Positions 26,591 to 35,442 of a DNA stretch of 64,000 nucleotides are shown here, piece after piece. The notes under the pieces are model-generated. The model had not been told where the DNA came from, did no database searches, and saw only the letters and a program-made list of their open reading frames with translations. How positions within the stretch are numbered: position 1 is the stretch's first letter; the number at the start of each line of letters is the position of its first letter. This DNA comes from DATKBT01 sp035546295 (GTDB lineage Bacteria > Acidobacteriota > Thermoanaerobaculia > Multivoradales > Multivoraceae). The stretch lies in contig DATKBT010000025.1 of the NCBI GenBank assembly GCA_035546295.1, forward strand, positions 124,001-188,000, read 5' to 3'. The translations under genes were made by a program, and so were the position numbers.

Positions 26591-27775
26591 TCAGCGAGAC
26601 GCGATGGATCCCAGCGGGGAGATGCCGGGGACTCGACTCTCGAGCAGCGCGCGAAAGCCCTCCCGGAATCGCTCCCGCGAGAACTGGCCCGCCCGAGTTT
26701 CCAGGTCCAAAGGATTGAAGCCCAATTGCTGTCGTTTGTCAATCGCCCTGAGGAGGCCGGCGAGACCGCTCCGTGGATCATACAAGAGCCCGTGACGCCG
26801 ATCCTCGACGACGTCGCAGACTCCGCCCGCTCCCGCGGCGATCACGGGTGTGCCCGCAGCGAGCGCCTCGACCGCCGCGATGCCGAAGTCCTCGATGCCA
26901 GGTTGCACCAGCGCCAGCGCGCCCTGATACAGCCGCCTCAGCTCGTCCCCGCCGACCCGTCCCACCAGCTCGACGCCCGGACCGGCGAGCGCCTCCAGCC
27001 GCTCGCGGTCCGGCCCCTCGCCCACGATCTTGAGCGCGATGCCGCTTCGTCGCGCGGCCTCGATCGCGAGGTCGTGGCGCTTGTAGGGAGAGAGCGCGGC
27101 GACACTCAACAGGTAGGGCGGGGAGAGCACTGCCGCCGAGGGATCCGGCCGGTCGCCCGGCTCTGAGCTCATTGAGCGCTCCGGGCGCTCGGAGAAGTAG
27201 TCGACGTCGACCGGCGGGGCGAGGACGTGGGCCTCGCGACCGTAATAGCGCCGGATGCGTTGCCGGACGAAGGAAGAGTTGGCGATCAGCTCGTCGACGC
27301 GGACCGTCGAGGCGACGTCCCAGGTGCGCAGTCGCGACAGGGCGGCGCCGCGGAGGCGCGCGATCAGCCCGGTGCGCTTCGGAAAGTACTCCGCCTCCTG
27401 GTCCCACGCGTAACGCATCGGCGTGTGGCAGTAGCAGACGTGGAGGGCGTGCGGGGCCGGAATCACTCCCTTCGCGACACAGTGGCTGGTGCTGATCACC
27501 AGGTCGAAGCCGGACAGGTCGAACGACTCGACGGCGGCCGGGAAGAGCGGCAGGTAGTGCCGGTAACGACGCTCGACGAAGGGCGCCCGCTGCAGGAACG
27601 AGGTCCGGATCTCGTGGCGCTCGAGCCGCTCCGAGACGCTGCCAGCGACGTGGAGGAGGGTGTAGATGGGAGCCTCGGGGAAGAGGTCCGCGATCTCTTC
27701 GAGCACCTTCTCGCCACCGCGCATTCCGGTGAGCCAGTCGTGGATCAGCGCCACCCGGGGTCCTGGGCTGCTCAC
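26591..27775 (-). CDS. GT4 glycosyltransferase, WbaZ-like
   Basis: 394 residues. Starts RVALIHDWLTGMRGGEKVLEEIADLFPEAPIYTL, the characteristic opening of WbaZ/mannosyltransferase-like GT4 enzymes, then HVCYCHTPMRYAWDQEAEYF, IANSSFVRQRIRRYYGREA, PPVDVDYF, SVAALSPYKRHDLAIEAA and ALVQPGIEDFGIAAVEALAAGTPVIA with the E-x7-E pair. The middle has a short insert (PERSMSSEPGDRPDPSAA). Its start overlaps the upstream gene stop by 4 bases, so the two are coupled. The 113-base gap to the following sugar transferase gene shows no clear signal. Confidence 0.92.
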   Translation of the reverse strand: MSSPGPRVALIHDWLTGMRGGEKVLEEIADLFPEAPIYTLLHVAGSVSERLERHEIRTSFLQRAPFVERRYRHYLPLFPAAVESFDLSGFDLVISTSHCVAKGVIPAPHALHVCYCHTPMRYAWDQEAEYFPKRTGLIARLRGAALSRLRTWDVASTVRVDELIANSSFVRQRIRRYYGREAHVLAPPVDVDYFSERPERSMSSEPGDRPDPSAAVLSPPYLLSVAALSPYKRHDLAIEAARRSGIALKIVGEGPDRERLEALAGPGVELVGRVGGDELRRLYQGALALVQPGIEDFGIAAVEALAAGTPVIAAGAGGVCDVVEDRRHGLLYDPRSGLAGLLRAIDKRQQLGFNPLDLETRAGQFSRERFREGFRALLESRVPGISPLGSIASR

Positions 27776-28896
27776 CCGGCGTCCTCCAGCGCCTCGCGGT
27801 ACACCTCGAGGGTGGCGGCGGCCACCCGGTCCCAGCCGAATTGCGCGGCCCGCTGCCGGCCCCGCTCCTCGAGCTGGCGGCGCCTCGGCTCGTCACCCAG
27901 GCAGCAGGCGATCCCGCGCGCTAGGTCGTCGGGTTCCCAGGGGTCGACCAGCTCGGCGCTGTCGCCGGCGACCTCGAGCAGGGCGGAGCCCCGCGAGGTG
28001 ACCACCGCGGTTCCCGACGCCATCGCCTCGAGCACCGGCAGGCCGAAGCCCTCGTAGAGGCTCGGGTAGACGAACAGCGTCGCCCCCTGGTAGAGCGCCG
28101 GCAGGTCCTCCTCCGGGATCCAGCCGGCGATCACCAGCGAGCCGCCGACTCCCAGCTCCTCGGCCTTCGCGCGCAACGATCCGCCGCCCGCCCTGGCGCC
28201 GGCGATCACCAGCGGCGGCGGTGGCTCGGTGAGCAGCCGCCGAGCGCGAGCGTAGCCTTCGAGTAGCCGCTCGAGGTTCTTGTGCGCCTTGGGGTTGCCC
28301 ACGAAGAGGAGATAGGGGGGCCCGACGCCGTGAGCCGCCAGCCGCCGCGAGATCTCCTCGCGCCCGAGACGCTGGGAGAAGACCTCGTCGACCCCGTTGT
28401 GGATGACGCGGAGACGCGCCGGATCGGCGCCGACCATCTCGACCAGGTCGTCTTGGGTGGCGTGGGAGACCGCGATCACGCGGCGGCTCCTGCGGGTCGC
28501 CCGGCGCAGCATGAACCGAGCGTAGTGGAGGGCCCGGCGGCTCGGGAGGAGCTCGGGGAACCGCAGGTGGATGACGTCGTGCACGGTCACCACGACGGGG
28601 CAGGGGGGCCACAGCGGCACGGTGTAGTGGGTGGCATGGTAGAGGTCGGCGTGCAGCCGGCGCAGATGGCTCGCGACCGTGAACGCCTCGCGCACCGAGT
28701 AGACACGGGCCGGCTCCGGACTCTCCGTGAAGTTGGCGGGCAGGCCCTGGAGCGCTCCGCGGTCCTCGGGACGGACCAGCAGCACGTAGCGGGTCGTGCG
28801 GTCGAGCGCGGCGAGGTGCCGCACCAGACCGCGGACGTAGGTGCCGATGCCGAAGTCGCGCAGCTTACGCGCGTCGATCGCGATGGTCGGAGGCAT
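27772..28896 (-). CDS. GT4 glycosyltransferase
   Basis: 374 residues. Starts TIAIDARKLRDFGIGTYVRGLVRHLA; contains HYTVPLWPPCPVVVTVHDVIHLRFPE, VIAVSHATQDDLVEM, VIHNGVDEVF, YLLFVGNPKAHKNLERLLEGYARA, LVIAGWIPEEDLPALYQGA and PSLYEGFGLPVLEAMASGTAVVTS. Closest in style to capsule/O-antigen mannosyl- or rhamnosyl-transferases. First gene of the minus-strand polysaccharide run. The upstream region (28897-29029) has no obvious promoter. Confidence 0.93.
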   Translation of the reverse strand: MPPTIAIDARKLRDFGIGTYVRGLVRHLAALDRTTRYVLLVRPEDRGALQGLPANFTESPEPARVYSVREAFTVASHLRRLHADLYHATHYTVPLWPPCPVVVTVHDVIHLRFPELLPSRRALHYARFMLRRATRRSRRVIAVSHATQDDLVEMVGADPARLRVIHNGVDEVFSQRLGREEISRRLAAHGVGPPYLLFVGNPKAHKNLERLLEGYARARRLLTEPPPPLVIAGARAGGGSLRAKAEELGVGGSLVIAGWIPEEDLPALYQGATLFVYPSLYEGFGLPVLEAMASGTAVVTSRGSALLEVAGDSAELVDPWEPDDLARGIACCLGDEPRRRQLEERGRQRAAQFGWDRVAAATLEVYREALEDAG

Positions 28897-29263
28897 CGGA
28901 GTTGCGCTCGGCGGCGCGAACGGCGGCCGGTGGGACGGCCCGTCACTCTAGCAGCGCTCCTCCGCCGCTTCGCCTCGATTCCCGTGTCACGATCGGCCGC
29001 GGACCGGCCCCCCGATCGAGGGGGACCCGCTAGGTCGTCGACCTGAGCCCGCGCCGCTTGCGGCGCTTGGGCGGGGAACGTGGACTAGCGGGCTCGTGGT
29101 ATGACCGCGCTTCGATCTCACGGCTCTTCGGGAAGTCGTGATCACCGCGAGCCCGCTAGGTCGTCGAGGCGAGCGGGAAGTCCACAGTCTGGGCAAAGTT
29201 CGATCGAGCAGCACCCAGACGACCGGGAAACAGCAGCGAGCGACGATCCCAGCACCGACGGGC
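28897..29263. other. Divergent intergenic interval holding repeat family H copy A
   Basis: 367 bases. 28897-29029 shows nothing I can assign; 29030-29234 is the repeat; 29235-29263 is the short lead into the next gene. Confidence 0.7.
29030..29234 (+). repeat. Intergenic hairpin repeat family H, copy A
   Basis: Module 1: gagcccgcgccgcttgcggcgc, containing a perfect hairpin (29051-29066), then the long inverted repeat ctagcgggctcgtggtatg (29085-29106) against gtgatcaccgcgagcccgctag (29138-29159). Module 2: taggtcgtcgaggcgagcg, agtccacagtctgggcaaag and gagcagcacccagacgacc (29157-29234). Both modules recur at 36771-36986 in the opposite order; weaker versions are at 34237-34432 and 59990-60303. 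Confidence 0.85.
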
Positions 29264-30610
29264 ATGAGACTCTCCAGGACCACCGGCGGGACGAAGGGCT
29301 CGGGGACGACCGCGTCCGCGGCCCGGCGACGCGCAACGGGACCCCGTGGAAGACGGCTGCTGATCGCGTTGGCTCTGGCGTTGCTGGCCGCGATCGCCGC
29401 GCATCTCTGGACCTGGTACGCGCCGCGCAGCCGCCCGGCGAGCCCCGACCTCGGCGATCTGCCGGTCCAGATCCTGCTCTCGGGTGAAGGGCGCTTTCGA
29501 CTGTGGCTCGCCTATCCGCACCAGACGCTGGGCTCGCTGGGGCGGACCCATCCGGCGATCGCCGCGATCTGGCAGTCGTCGATGCCGCCCTTCACGCTGT
29601 TTCGTGCGCCTCCCGCCCGCGAGCTCGGTATCGCCTGGGGACCCGACGGGGGGGCCGCGGCGGCGCGGGTCTTCCCCCTGTTCACGTTGGCGGCCAAGGC
29701 AGCCGGCCGGCTGGCCCGCAATCCGTGGCTGGGCGGAGGCGAGGTCTCGGTCGACGGCGCCGCAGGCTCGGTCGAGTGGCGAGGGAGCCTGTGGACGGCG
29801 ACCTGGGGAGACGGCGACCTGCCCGGCGCCGAGCCCTCGGCGGCGCCGTCGCTGGGCGCCACCGGCGAGCAGACGCTGCTCGTCTGGATCGAGCCCGAGG
29901 CCGTCGGGTTCGAGCTTCCCGCTCGCGGCGGGCTGTGGTCGGCCAGCCTCGAGCCCCACAGCATCGCGCTCACGCCCATCCAGCCGGAGGAGGCGCCGGA
30001 GCGGCGCCCGGCATCCTCGCGGCCTCCGGCTCCGATCGGGTCGCTCGCCGATCGACTGCCGGCCGAGCTCGCGCTGCTCGCGATCCGCGAATCGGCGGCG
30101 GGCGCGGAGGCGCTGGTGGTCGTCGATCAGGAGCAGGAGCCCGGCATCCTGCGCCTTCCCAGCGCGGCGCTGGCGACCACGGGCTCGGTCGCCGAGCGGC
30201 GAGCACTGAGCCTTCCGGCCAGGGAGCTGCAGGACGCGCTCGGCGGCCGGTTTCGGGAGGAGGTTCTGAACGGATGGTCGCTGGTGGCCACCGATCGGCG
30301 GAGCGCGGAGGTGTGCGAGACGATGCTGGCGCGCCTCGGTCTGCTCGAGGCGCCGGTCGCAGGCTCCGAGTCCTGGCTGGTGGTCTTCCGGCCGGCGGCG
30401 CTGCACCGCCTAGCGCGCGGCGTCGACGACGCCCTCGAGACGATCCCGGTCGGCGGCGAGCGCCTGCGCCGGCGATGGCGCCGGTACCGGGAGTGGACGG
30501 CCGCCCTCGGCGGCGCCGACTGGATCGGCGTGACGGTCGAGCCCAGCCTGATCGAGATCCGCGCCGCTGCCGGATCCAGGGTCGATCGACACGCGCCTCG
30601 TGTCGATTGA
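29264..30610 (+). CDS. Membrane-anchored protein of unknown function
   Basis: 448 residues. A basic N-terminus (ASAARRRATGPRGRR) leads into one helix (LLIALALALLAAIAAHLWTW, about residues 28-47), so the remaining 400 residues lie outside the cytoplasmic membrane. Visible stretches: GEGRFRLWLAYPHQTLGSLGR, FRAPPARELGIAWGPDGGA, RALSLPARELQDALGGRFR and VVFRPAALHRLARGVDDAL. The domain style faintly recalls DUF3352-type proteins, as in the large gene at 57262. No catalytic motif is seen. ATG 29264 follows the repeat; an in-frame upstream start at 29138 would lie in the repeat and is rejected. Confidence 0.6.
   Translation: MRLSRTTGGTKGSGTTASAARRRATGPRGRRLLIALALALLAAIAAHLWTWYAPRSRPASPDLGDLPVQILLSGEGRFRLWLAYPHQTLGSLGRTHPAIAAIWQSSMPPFTLFRAPPARELGIAWGPDGGAAAARVFPLFTLAAKAAGRLARNPWLGGGEVSVDGAAGSVEWRGSLWTATWGDGDLPGAEPSAAPSLGATGEQTLLVWIEPEAVGFELPARGGLWSASLEPHSIALTPIQPEEAPERRPASSRPPAPIGSLADRLPAELALLAIRESAAGAEALVVVDQEQEPGILRLPSAALATTGSVAERRALSLPARELQDALGGRFREEVLNGWSLVATDRRSAEVCETMLARLGLLEAPVAGSESWLVVFRPAALHRLARGVDDALETIPVGGERLRRRWRRYREWTAALGGADWIGVTVEPSLIEIRAAAGSRVDRHAPRVD
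30585..30607 (+). terminator. Perfect 9-bp hairpin at gene end
   Basis: ATCGACACG (30585-30593), loop cgcct, CGTGTCGAT (30599-30607). It overlaps the last codons of the 29264 gene and abuts the TTGACA of the candidate promoter. No T-run follows, so it may be an operator or a weak terminator. Confidence 0.5.
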
Positions 30611-30635
30611 CACACCCGAGCGGATTCCTTAGCCT
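30607..30635 (+). promoter_or_regulatory. Candidate promoter for the DUF177-rpmF-plsX-fab block
   Basis: TTGACA (30607-30612) is a perfect -35; after exactly 17 bases comes TAGCCT (30630-30635), a weak -10. It lies directly after the unknown gene and before a 475-base untranslated stretch. Confidence 0.45.
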
Positions 30636-31109
30636 TTGCTGCTCTGCCCGCGAGCTGTGTCGCGGTTGTCGTGGTCCGTGGCCATGGGCTCCAGAGGACC
30701 CAGCTCCTCGAGACGGCTCCGCGACCGGGGCTCGGCGAGAGTGTGGCGATGGCGCGGCGTCAGGGTTTACGGCAGGATGCCGATCCCGCCGGCTCCCTCG
30801 CCTGCGGGCCGAGCAGGTCGTCCGTCACCCACATCGACGCCAGATCGAGCCGAGCGGCTCCCTGCCGCCTCGGCCTTCACCGCCGTCTCGAAGCGCGTTG
30901 CCATCCAGGACCGTCATGCAGGAATCGTCCATCGACGACGGGTCGCTCCCGTCCCAGCTCCCGTGCCGACTCGCGGTCGAGCGGTCGCCAGAGCGCAGAG
31001 CCGGCGGGCGCGTCCCTCGCTGCTGGAGCTCGGCCTGCGCCCGGTTTCCCTGGCAGTCGCCGGTCGGGCCGGCGCACGGCTCCCCGGGCTGATCGAAGCG
31101 GATCCTACG
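30611..31109 (+). other. Long non-coding interval before DUF177 gene
   Basis: 499 bases. Apart from the promoter candidate at its left edge I see no gene or recognised RNA. In-frame readings upstream of 31110 have the arginine/proline-rich composition of noncoding high-GC DNA. It could be a long 5' leader. Confidence 0.5.
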
Positions 31110-31646
31110 ATGCGCGTCCTTCTGGAACAGGTTCGCAAGGCCCCCGTCGAGTGGCGGGAGGACCTCGAGCTCTCGCCGGAGCAGGTCGAGGGGTCGAATC
31201 TCCTCGACCTGAGCGTCGTCGAGTGCGGCGGACGGCTTTCCGCCGTCGCGGACGGCATCCTGATCCAAGGGGCGCTCCGCTACCAGCAGACCCTGTCCTG
31301 CGGTCGTTGCCTGGAGCCGGTCACGCTGCCGGTCGACGAGAGCTTCGACCTGCTCGCCGTGAGCCCCGCCGAGGAGCCCGAGATCGCTGAGGAGCTCGAG
31401 CTCGAGCAGTCGGACCTCGACGTGGTGACGGTCGAGGGCGAGGAGCTCGACACCGATCCCCTGGTCGTCGAGCAGGTCCGGCTGAACGTCCCGATGAAAC
31501 CGTTGTGCTCCGAGCAATGCCGGGGCCTGTGCCCCCGGTGCGGGAACAATCTCAACCAAGGCTCCTGCGAGTGCCCGGCGAGCGACGGCGACCCGCGCTG
31601 GTCGAGGCTGGCGGCGCTGCGCGACCGCAGCCTCGATCGAGGCTGA
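31110..31646 (+). CDS. DUF177 (YceD) family protein
   Basis: 178 residues. Typical YceD layout: N-terminal beta region with the conserved RYQQTLSCGRCLEPVTLPVDESFDLL (CxRC motif), an acidic middle (EELELEQSDLDVVTVEGEELD), DPLVVEQVRLNVPMKPLCSEQCRGLCPRCGNNLNQGSCEC, with a C-terminal set of cysteines likely to bind zinc. DUF177 genes sit immediately before rpmF in most bacteria, as here, and YceD has been linked to 23S rRNA accumulation. The ATG at 31110 gives the normal length. Confidence 0.92.
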   Translation: MRVLLEQVRKAPVEWREDLELSPEQVEGSNLLDLSVVECGGRLSAVADGILIQGALRYQQTLSCGRCLEPVTLPVDESFDLLAVSPAEEPEIAEELELEQSDLDVVTVEGEELDTDPLVVEQVRLNVPMKPLCSEQCRGLCPRCGNNLNQGSCECPASDGDPRWSRLAALRDRSLDRG

Positions 31647-31756
31647 AGCGATCGAGAACTGACAGGCGACCGGACCACGACTCGCTCGGCCACGCTGTCG
31701 AAGCGGTCGGCGAATTCGAGAAGCCGGAACGAAGAACCGAGAAGCGAGGAACCAAG

Positions 31757-31942
31757 ATGCCGAATCCGAAGAGAAGACACTCAAAGGCGCGCCGCGACCG
31801 CCGTCGTGCCCACGACTCGCTGGCCCGGCCGCCGGTCTCCCAGTGCCCCAGCTGTGGCGAGGTGAAGCGGCCGCACCGCGCCTGCCCCTCGTGTGGTGAG
31901 TACCGGGGACGTGAGGTGATCGAGGGGGTCGAGACTCTTTGA
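31757..31942 (+). CDS. rpmF: 50S ribosomal protein L32
   Basis: 61 residues. Starts MPNPKRRHSKARRDRRRAHD, the standard L32 opening, and has a zinc ribbon of four cysteines (QCPSCGEVKRPHRACPSCG), so this is the zinc-binding C+ form. GAGGA lies 7 bases before the ATG. Between the DUF177 gene and plsX, the conserved order that links ribosome and lipid synthesis genes. Confidence 0.97.
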   Translation: MPNPKRRHSKARRDRRRAHDSLARPPVSQCPSCGEVKRPHRACPSCGEYRGREVIEGVETL

Positions 31943-31951
31943 TCTCGGGGA

Positions 31952-31991
31952 TCTCTGATCCTCTGATCCCCTCTGATTCCCTTCTGATCCC
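31952..31991. repeat. Degenerate tandem repeat of ctctgatccc
   Basis: Four imperfect copies of a roughly 10-base unit directly after the rpmF stop, in a less GC-rich patch. No role seen; the rest of the 191-base gap before plsX holds nothing I can assign. Confidence 0.7.
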
Positions 31992-32133
31992 GGTCCGATC
32001 CGACACAGCTGGGCGGAAGTCTCGGGGGCTCCGCTGCCGAGCACGGAGCCGCGCCGCTGTGATCTGATCGCGCGCGCACCCCTTGGTGACGCGCTCCGCC
32101 CGAACGTCCGTCCGGAATCCCTGAGCCCGACCG

Positions 32134-33198
32134 ATGTCTCCCACCCTGCCGATCGTCCTCGATGCCATGGGCGGCGACACGGCGCCGCGCGACCCGGTTC
32201 GCGGGGCGGTTGCGGCCGCCAGCGAGGACTCCCTCGAGGTGCTGCTGGTCGGCGACGTGGCGCGCATCGAGGCCGAGCTCGCCGAGCTCGAGGTCGAGCC
32301 CGAGGTGCGTCGGCGGCTCGAGCTGGTCCAGGCCGACGAGGTGGTCGGCATGGACGAGCCGGCGATCACGCCGATCCGCAAGAAGCGCAGGAGCTCGCTG
32401 CGAATCTGCGCCGAGCTGGTGCGTGAGGGGCGCTCGCAGGCGATGGTCAGCGCCGGCAACACCGGCGCGACGATGATCTCGGCGAAGATGGTCATCGGGG
32501 TGGCGCCCGGCGTCGACCGGCCGGCGCTGGCGGCGACCTTGCCAAACCACGACGGCTGGACCATCCTGCTCGACGTCGGCGCCAACGTCGACACCCGCCC
32601 CGAGCAGCTTCGCCAGTTCGCGGTGATGGGTCACCTGTATGCGCGCGAGATCGTCGGGGTGGAGCGGCCGCGGGTTGGCCTCCTGTCGATCGGCGAGGAG
32701 GCGGGCAAGGGCAACGAATTCACCCGCGAGGTGTACGGCTGGCTCGAGGAGTCGAGCCTCCACTTCATCGGCAACATCGAGGGGGGCGACATCTTCGAGG
32801 GCACCGCCGACGTCGTGGTCTGCGACGGCTTCGTCGGCAACGTGGTACTCAAGAGCGCCGAGGGGTTGGCGACCATGATCCAGGCGATGCTGCGCGAGGA
32901 GATCGTCAAGAGCCCCTTGACCCGCCTGGGCGGCGGCCTGATCAAGCCGGCGCTGCTGCGCTTCAAGCAGCGCACGGCCTACGAGGAGTACGGCGGCGCG
33001 CCGCTCCTGGGACTCAAGGCGGGGTGCTTCATCGCCCACGGACGCTCCACTCCCAAGGCGATCCACAACGCTCTGAGGCGTGCCCGGACCTTCGTCGAGC
33101 ACCGCGTGCACGAGCGCATCAGCCAGAAGATGGCCGATCTCCACATCACGGCCGAGGAGGCACCGGCTCGGGCGCGCGAGGAGGAGGCGGCGACGTGA
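32134..33198 (+). CDS. plsX: Phosphate acyltransferase PlsX
   Basis: 354 residues. Makes acyl-phosphate from acyl-ACP, feeding PlsY in phospholipid synthesis; a peripheral membrane enzyme. Seen: IVLDAMGGDTAPRDPVRGA at the N-terminus, QADEVVGMDEPAITPIRKKRRSSL, SAGNTGATMISAKMVIG, GANVDTRPEQLRQFAVMG, GLLSIGEEAGKGNEFTREV, FIGNIEGGDIFEGTADVVVCDGFVGNVVLKSAEG and GAPLLGLKAGCFIAHGRS. All the family blocks are intact. The stop overlaps the fabH start (GTGA). Confidence 0.97.
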   Translation: MSPTLPIVLDAMGGDTAPRDPVRGAVAAASEDSLEVLLVGDVARIEAELAELEVEPEVRRRLELVQADEVVGMDEPAITPIRKKRRSSLRICAELVREGRSQAMVSAGNTGATMISAKMVIGVAPGVDRPALAATLPNHDGWTILLDVGANVDTRPEQLRQFAVMGHLYAREIVGVERPRVGLLSIGEEAGKGNEFTREVYGWLEESSLHFIGNIEGGDIFEGTADVVVCDGFVGNVVLKSAEGLATMIQAMLREEIVKSPLTRLGGGLIKPALLRFKQRTAYEEYGGAPLLGLKAGCFIAHGRSTPKAIHNALRRARTFVEHRVHERISQKMADLHITAEEAPARAREEEAAT

Positions 33199-34178
33199 TC
33201 CGGGCGCGCATCCAGGGAACCGGAAGCGCGGTTCCCGATCGGCGGCTGACCAACGCCGATCTCGAGCGGATGGTCGACACCACGGATGAGTGGATCCTGA
33301 CTCGCACCGGCATCCGGGAGCGCCGGATCGCGGGCGCCGGCGAGTCGACGATGACCTTCGCGGTCGCCGCCGCGCAGCGCGCGATGGAGATGGCGGAGCT
33401 GGGCGCCCAGGATCTCGACCTGGTGATCTGCGGCACGGTGTCCCCCGACATGCTGTTCCCGTCGACCGCCTGCCTGGTGCAGGAAGAGCTGGGGGCCAGG
33501 AACGCGGCGGCCTTCGACTTCAACGCCGGCTGCAGCGGGTTCGTCTACGGCCTCGGCATCGCCTCGCAGTTCCTGCAGAACGGGGCGGCGCGCAGCGCGG
33601 TGGTGATCGGCGGCGAGATCCTTTCGCGCTTCGTCGACTGGGAGGATCGCGGCACCTGTGTCCTGTTCGGCGACGGCGCCGGCGCGGTCGTGCTGACGGC
33701 CGAGGAGGACGAGCGCGGCGTGCTCGCCACCGCTCTGCACAGCGACGGCTCGCTGGCCGACCTGATCTGCATGCCGGGCGGCGGCTCGCGCCGGCCGCCC
33801 AACGATCCGACCAGTCTCGAGGAGCGGCTGCCGTTCATCAAGATGCGCGGCAGCGAAGTGTTCAAGGTCGCGGTGCGCTCCATGGCCGAGGTCAGCGACG
33901 AGGTGCTGACGCGGTGCGGCCTGAGTTACGACGACGTGCGCTGGGTGATTCCGCACCAGGCGAACCGGCGGATCATCGACGCGGTGGGGCAGCGTCTGGC
34001 GATCGATCCGGAGCGTGTCTACGTCAACGTCGAGCGCTTCGGCAACACCTCGGCCGCGTCGATTCCGATCGCACTCGACGAGCTCAACCGGGAGGGGCGG
34101 ATCGATCCGGGCGACGTCGTCCTGCTGACGGCATTCGGCGCCGGGCTCACCTGGGGAGCCGCCGCGGTCCGCTGGTAG
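33195..34178 (+). CDS. fabH: 3-oxoacyl-ACP synthase III FabH
   Basis: 327 residues. Condenses acetyl-CoA (or a branched primer) with malonyl-ACP to start fatty acid synthesis. The catalytic triad is complete: Cys113 in DFNAGCSGFVYGL, His in WVIPHQANRRIID, Asn in VERFGNTSAASIPIAL. TRTGIRERRIA and the C-terminal LTAFGAGLTWGAAAVRW are also standard. The GTG start overlaps the plsX stop, so the two are translationally coupled. Primer preference cannot be read from sequence. Confidence 0.97.
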   Translation: MIRARIQGTGSAVPDRRLTNADLERMVDTTDEWILTRTGIRERRIAGAGESTMTFAVAAAQRAMEMAELGAQDLDLVICGTVSPDMLFPSTACLVQEELGARNAAAFDFNAGCSGFVYGLGIASQFLQNGAARSAVVIGGEILSRFVDWEDRGTCVLFGDGAGAVVLTAEEDERGVLATALHSDGSLADLICMPGGGSRRPPNDPTSLEERLPFIKMRGSEVFKVAVRSMAEVSDEVLTRCGLSYDDVRWVIPHQANRRIIDAVGQRLAIDPERVYVNVERFGNTSAASIPIALDELNREGRIDPGDVVLLTAFGAGLTWGAAAVRW

Positions 34179-34236
34179 GAGCCGGGTCCGGCCGCCGCCG
34201 CGACACCCGCCCGCCGCCAGACCGAACGAGCGCGCC

Positions 34237-34432
34237 GGGTCGACGAGGCCAACAGGCAGCTTCACAGGATGACCGACGTTCCGATCAGAGCTGCACCGAT
34301 CCCCCACGATCCGCGATTTGCGATCTTCGGCCTCGGCGGCCGAGCCCGCTCCGCGTGGGCGGGAGACAGGTCTGGCGGGCTCGTGCTATGACCTCGTTTC
34401 GCTCCCGCTCTGGGGAGTGATGACCACCAGGA
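34237..34432 (+). repeat. Intergenic hairpin repeat family H, copy C (diverged)
   Basis: Part of module 2 (gggtcgacgaggcc, 34237-34250), a cgagcccgctccgcgtgggcggg block, and the inverted repeat gcgggctcgtgctatgacc (34375-34393) facing gagtgatgaccaccagg. It fills most of the 267-base gap before fabD and ends 13 bases before its ATG. Confidence 0.65.
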
Positions 34433-34445
34433 TGCTCCTTGCACG

Positions 34446-35384
34446 ATGAGCGAAGCCTTCCTCTTCCCTGGCCAGGGATCCCAGCGCGTGGGCATGGGCC
34501 GTGAGCTCGCGAAAGCACAGCCCGCCGCCCGGCGGGTGTTCGCGGAGGCCGACGAGGTGCTCGGCTTCGAGCTCTCGAGGCTCTGCTTCGAGGGTCCCGA
34601 GGACGTCCTGGAGCTCACCGAGAACCAGCAGCCCGCGATCCTGGCCACCTCGATCGCCATCTACCGCTGTCTCGAGGCGGCCGGCCGCTCGCCGGCGATG
34701 GTCGCCGGGCACAGCCTGGGCGAGTACTCGGCGTTGGTGGCGGCCGAAGCCCTCAGCCTCAGCGACGCTCTGCGCCTGGTCAGGCGCCGAGGACGGCTCA
34801 TGCAGGAGGCGGTGCCGGTCGGCGAGGGAGCGATGGCCGCTGTCCTCGGCCCTTCGGCCGACGAGGTCCGCGCGGTCGCCGCCGAGGCCGCCGAGGCGAC
34901 CGGCGGCGTTTGCGCGGTCGCCAACCTCAACGCCCCCGGTCAGACCGTGATCGCCGGGCACGCCGGGGCCGTCGAGCGCGCGATGGAGCTCGCGGCCGAG
35001 CGGGGAGCGAAGCGCTCCCTGCGGCTACCGGTCTCGGCGCCCTTCCACTGCGCGCTGATGGCGCCCGCGCGGGCGGGCCTGACCCCGGTGCTGGAGCAGA
35101 CCGAATTCTCCGATCCTCGCGTGCCGGTGTTCAGCAACGTCGACGCCCGCGCGCTGACCACGGGCGCCGCCGCCCGCGACGCCCTGATCCGCCAGATCGA
35201 GGGCGCGGTGCGCTGGGTGGAGTCGGTGACCGCCATGATCGGCGCCGGCGCCACGCGCTTCGTCGAGGTGGGGCCGGGCGCGGTGCTGGCCGGACTGGTC
35301 AAGCGCATCGACCGCTCGGTGCCGGTGGTCTCGGTCGGCGGTCCGGCCGAGCTCGAGGCGCTCTCGACCGAGCGCAGAGGGTAG
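34446..35384 (+). CDS. fabD: Malonyl-CoA:ACP transacylase FabD
   Basis: 312 residues. Loads malonyl onto ACP. Starts SEAFLFPGQGSQRVGMGREL (FPGQG motif), nucleophile Ser90 in VAGHSLGEYSALVAA, VPVGEGAMAAVLG, VANLNAPGQTVIAGH, the catalytic-His segment LPVSAPFHCALM and FVEVGPGAVLAGLVKR. Full length with no insert. ATG just downstream of hairpin repeat C, so expression may depend partly on that element. Confidence 0.97.
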   Translation: MSEAFLFPGQGSQRVGMGRELAKAQPAARRVFAEADEVLGFELSRLCFEGPEDVLELTENQQPAILATSIAIYRCLEAAGRSPAMVAGHSLGEYSALVAAEALSLSDALRLVRRRGRLMQEAVPVGEGAMAAVLGPSADEVRAVAAEAAEATGGVCAVANLNAPGQTVIAGHAGAVERAMELAAERGAKRSLRLPVSAPFHCALMAPARAGLTPVLEQTEFSDPRVPVFSNVDARALTTGAAARDALIRQIEGAVRWVESVTAMIGAGATRFVEVGPGAVLAGLVKRIDRSVPVVSVGGPAELEALSTERRG

Positions 35385-35442
35385 GCTCGAGCCCGTCGAC
35401 GAGGCTGCAGAGGCGCTGCGACGAGGCGCAGAGAGGGGAGCG

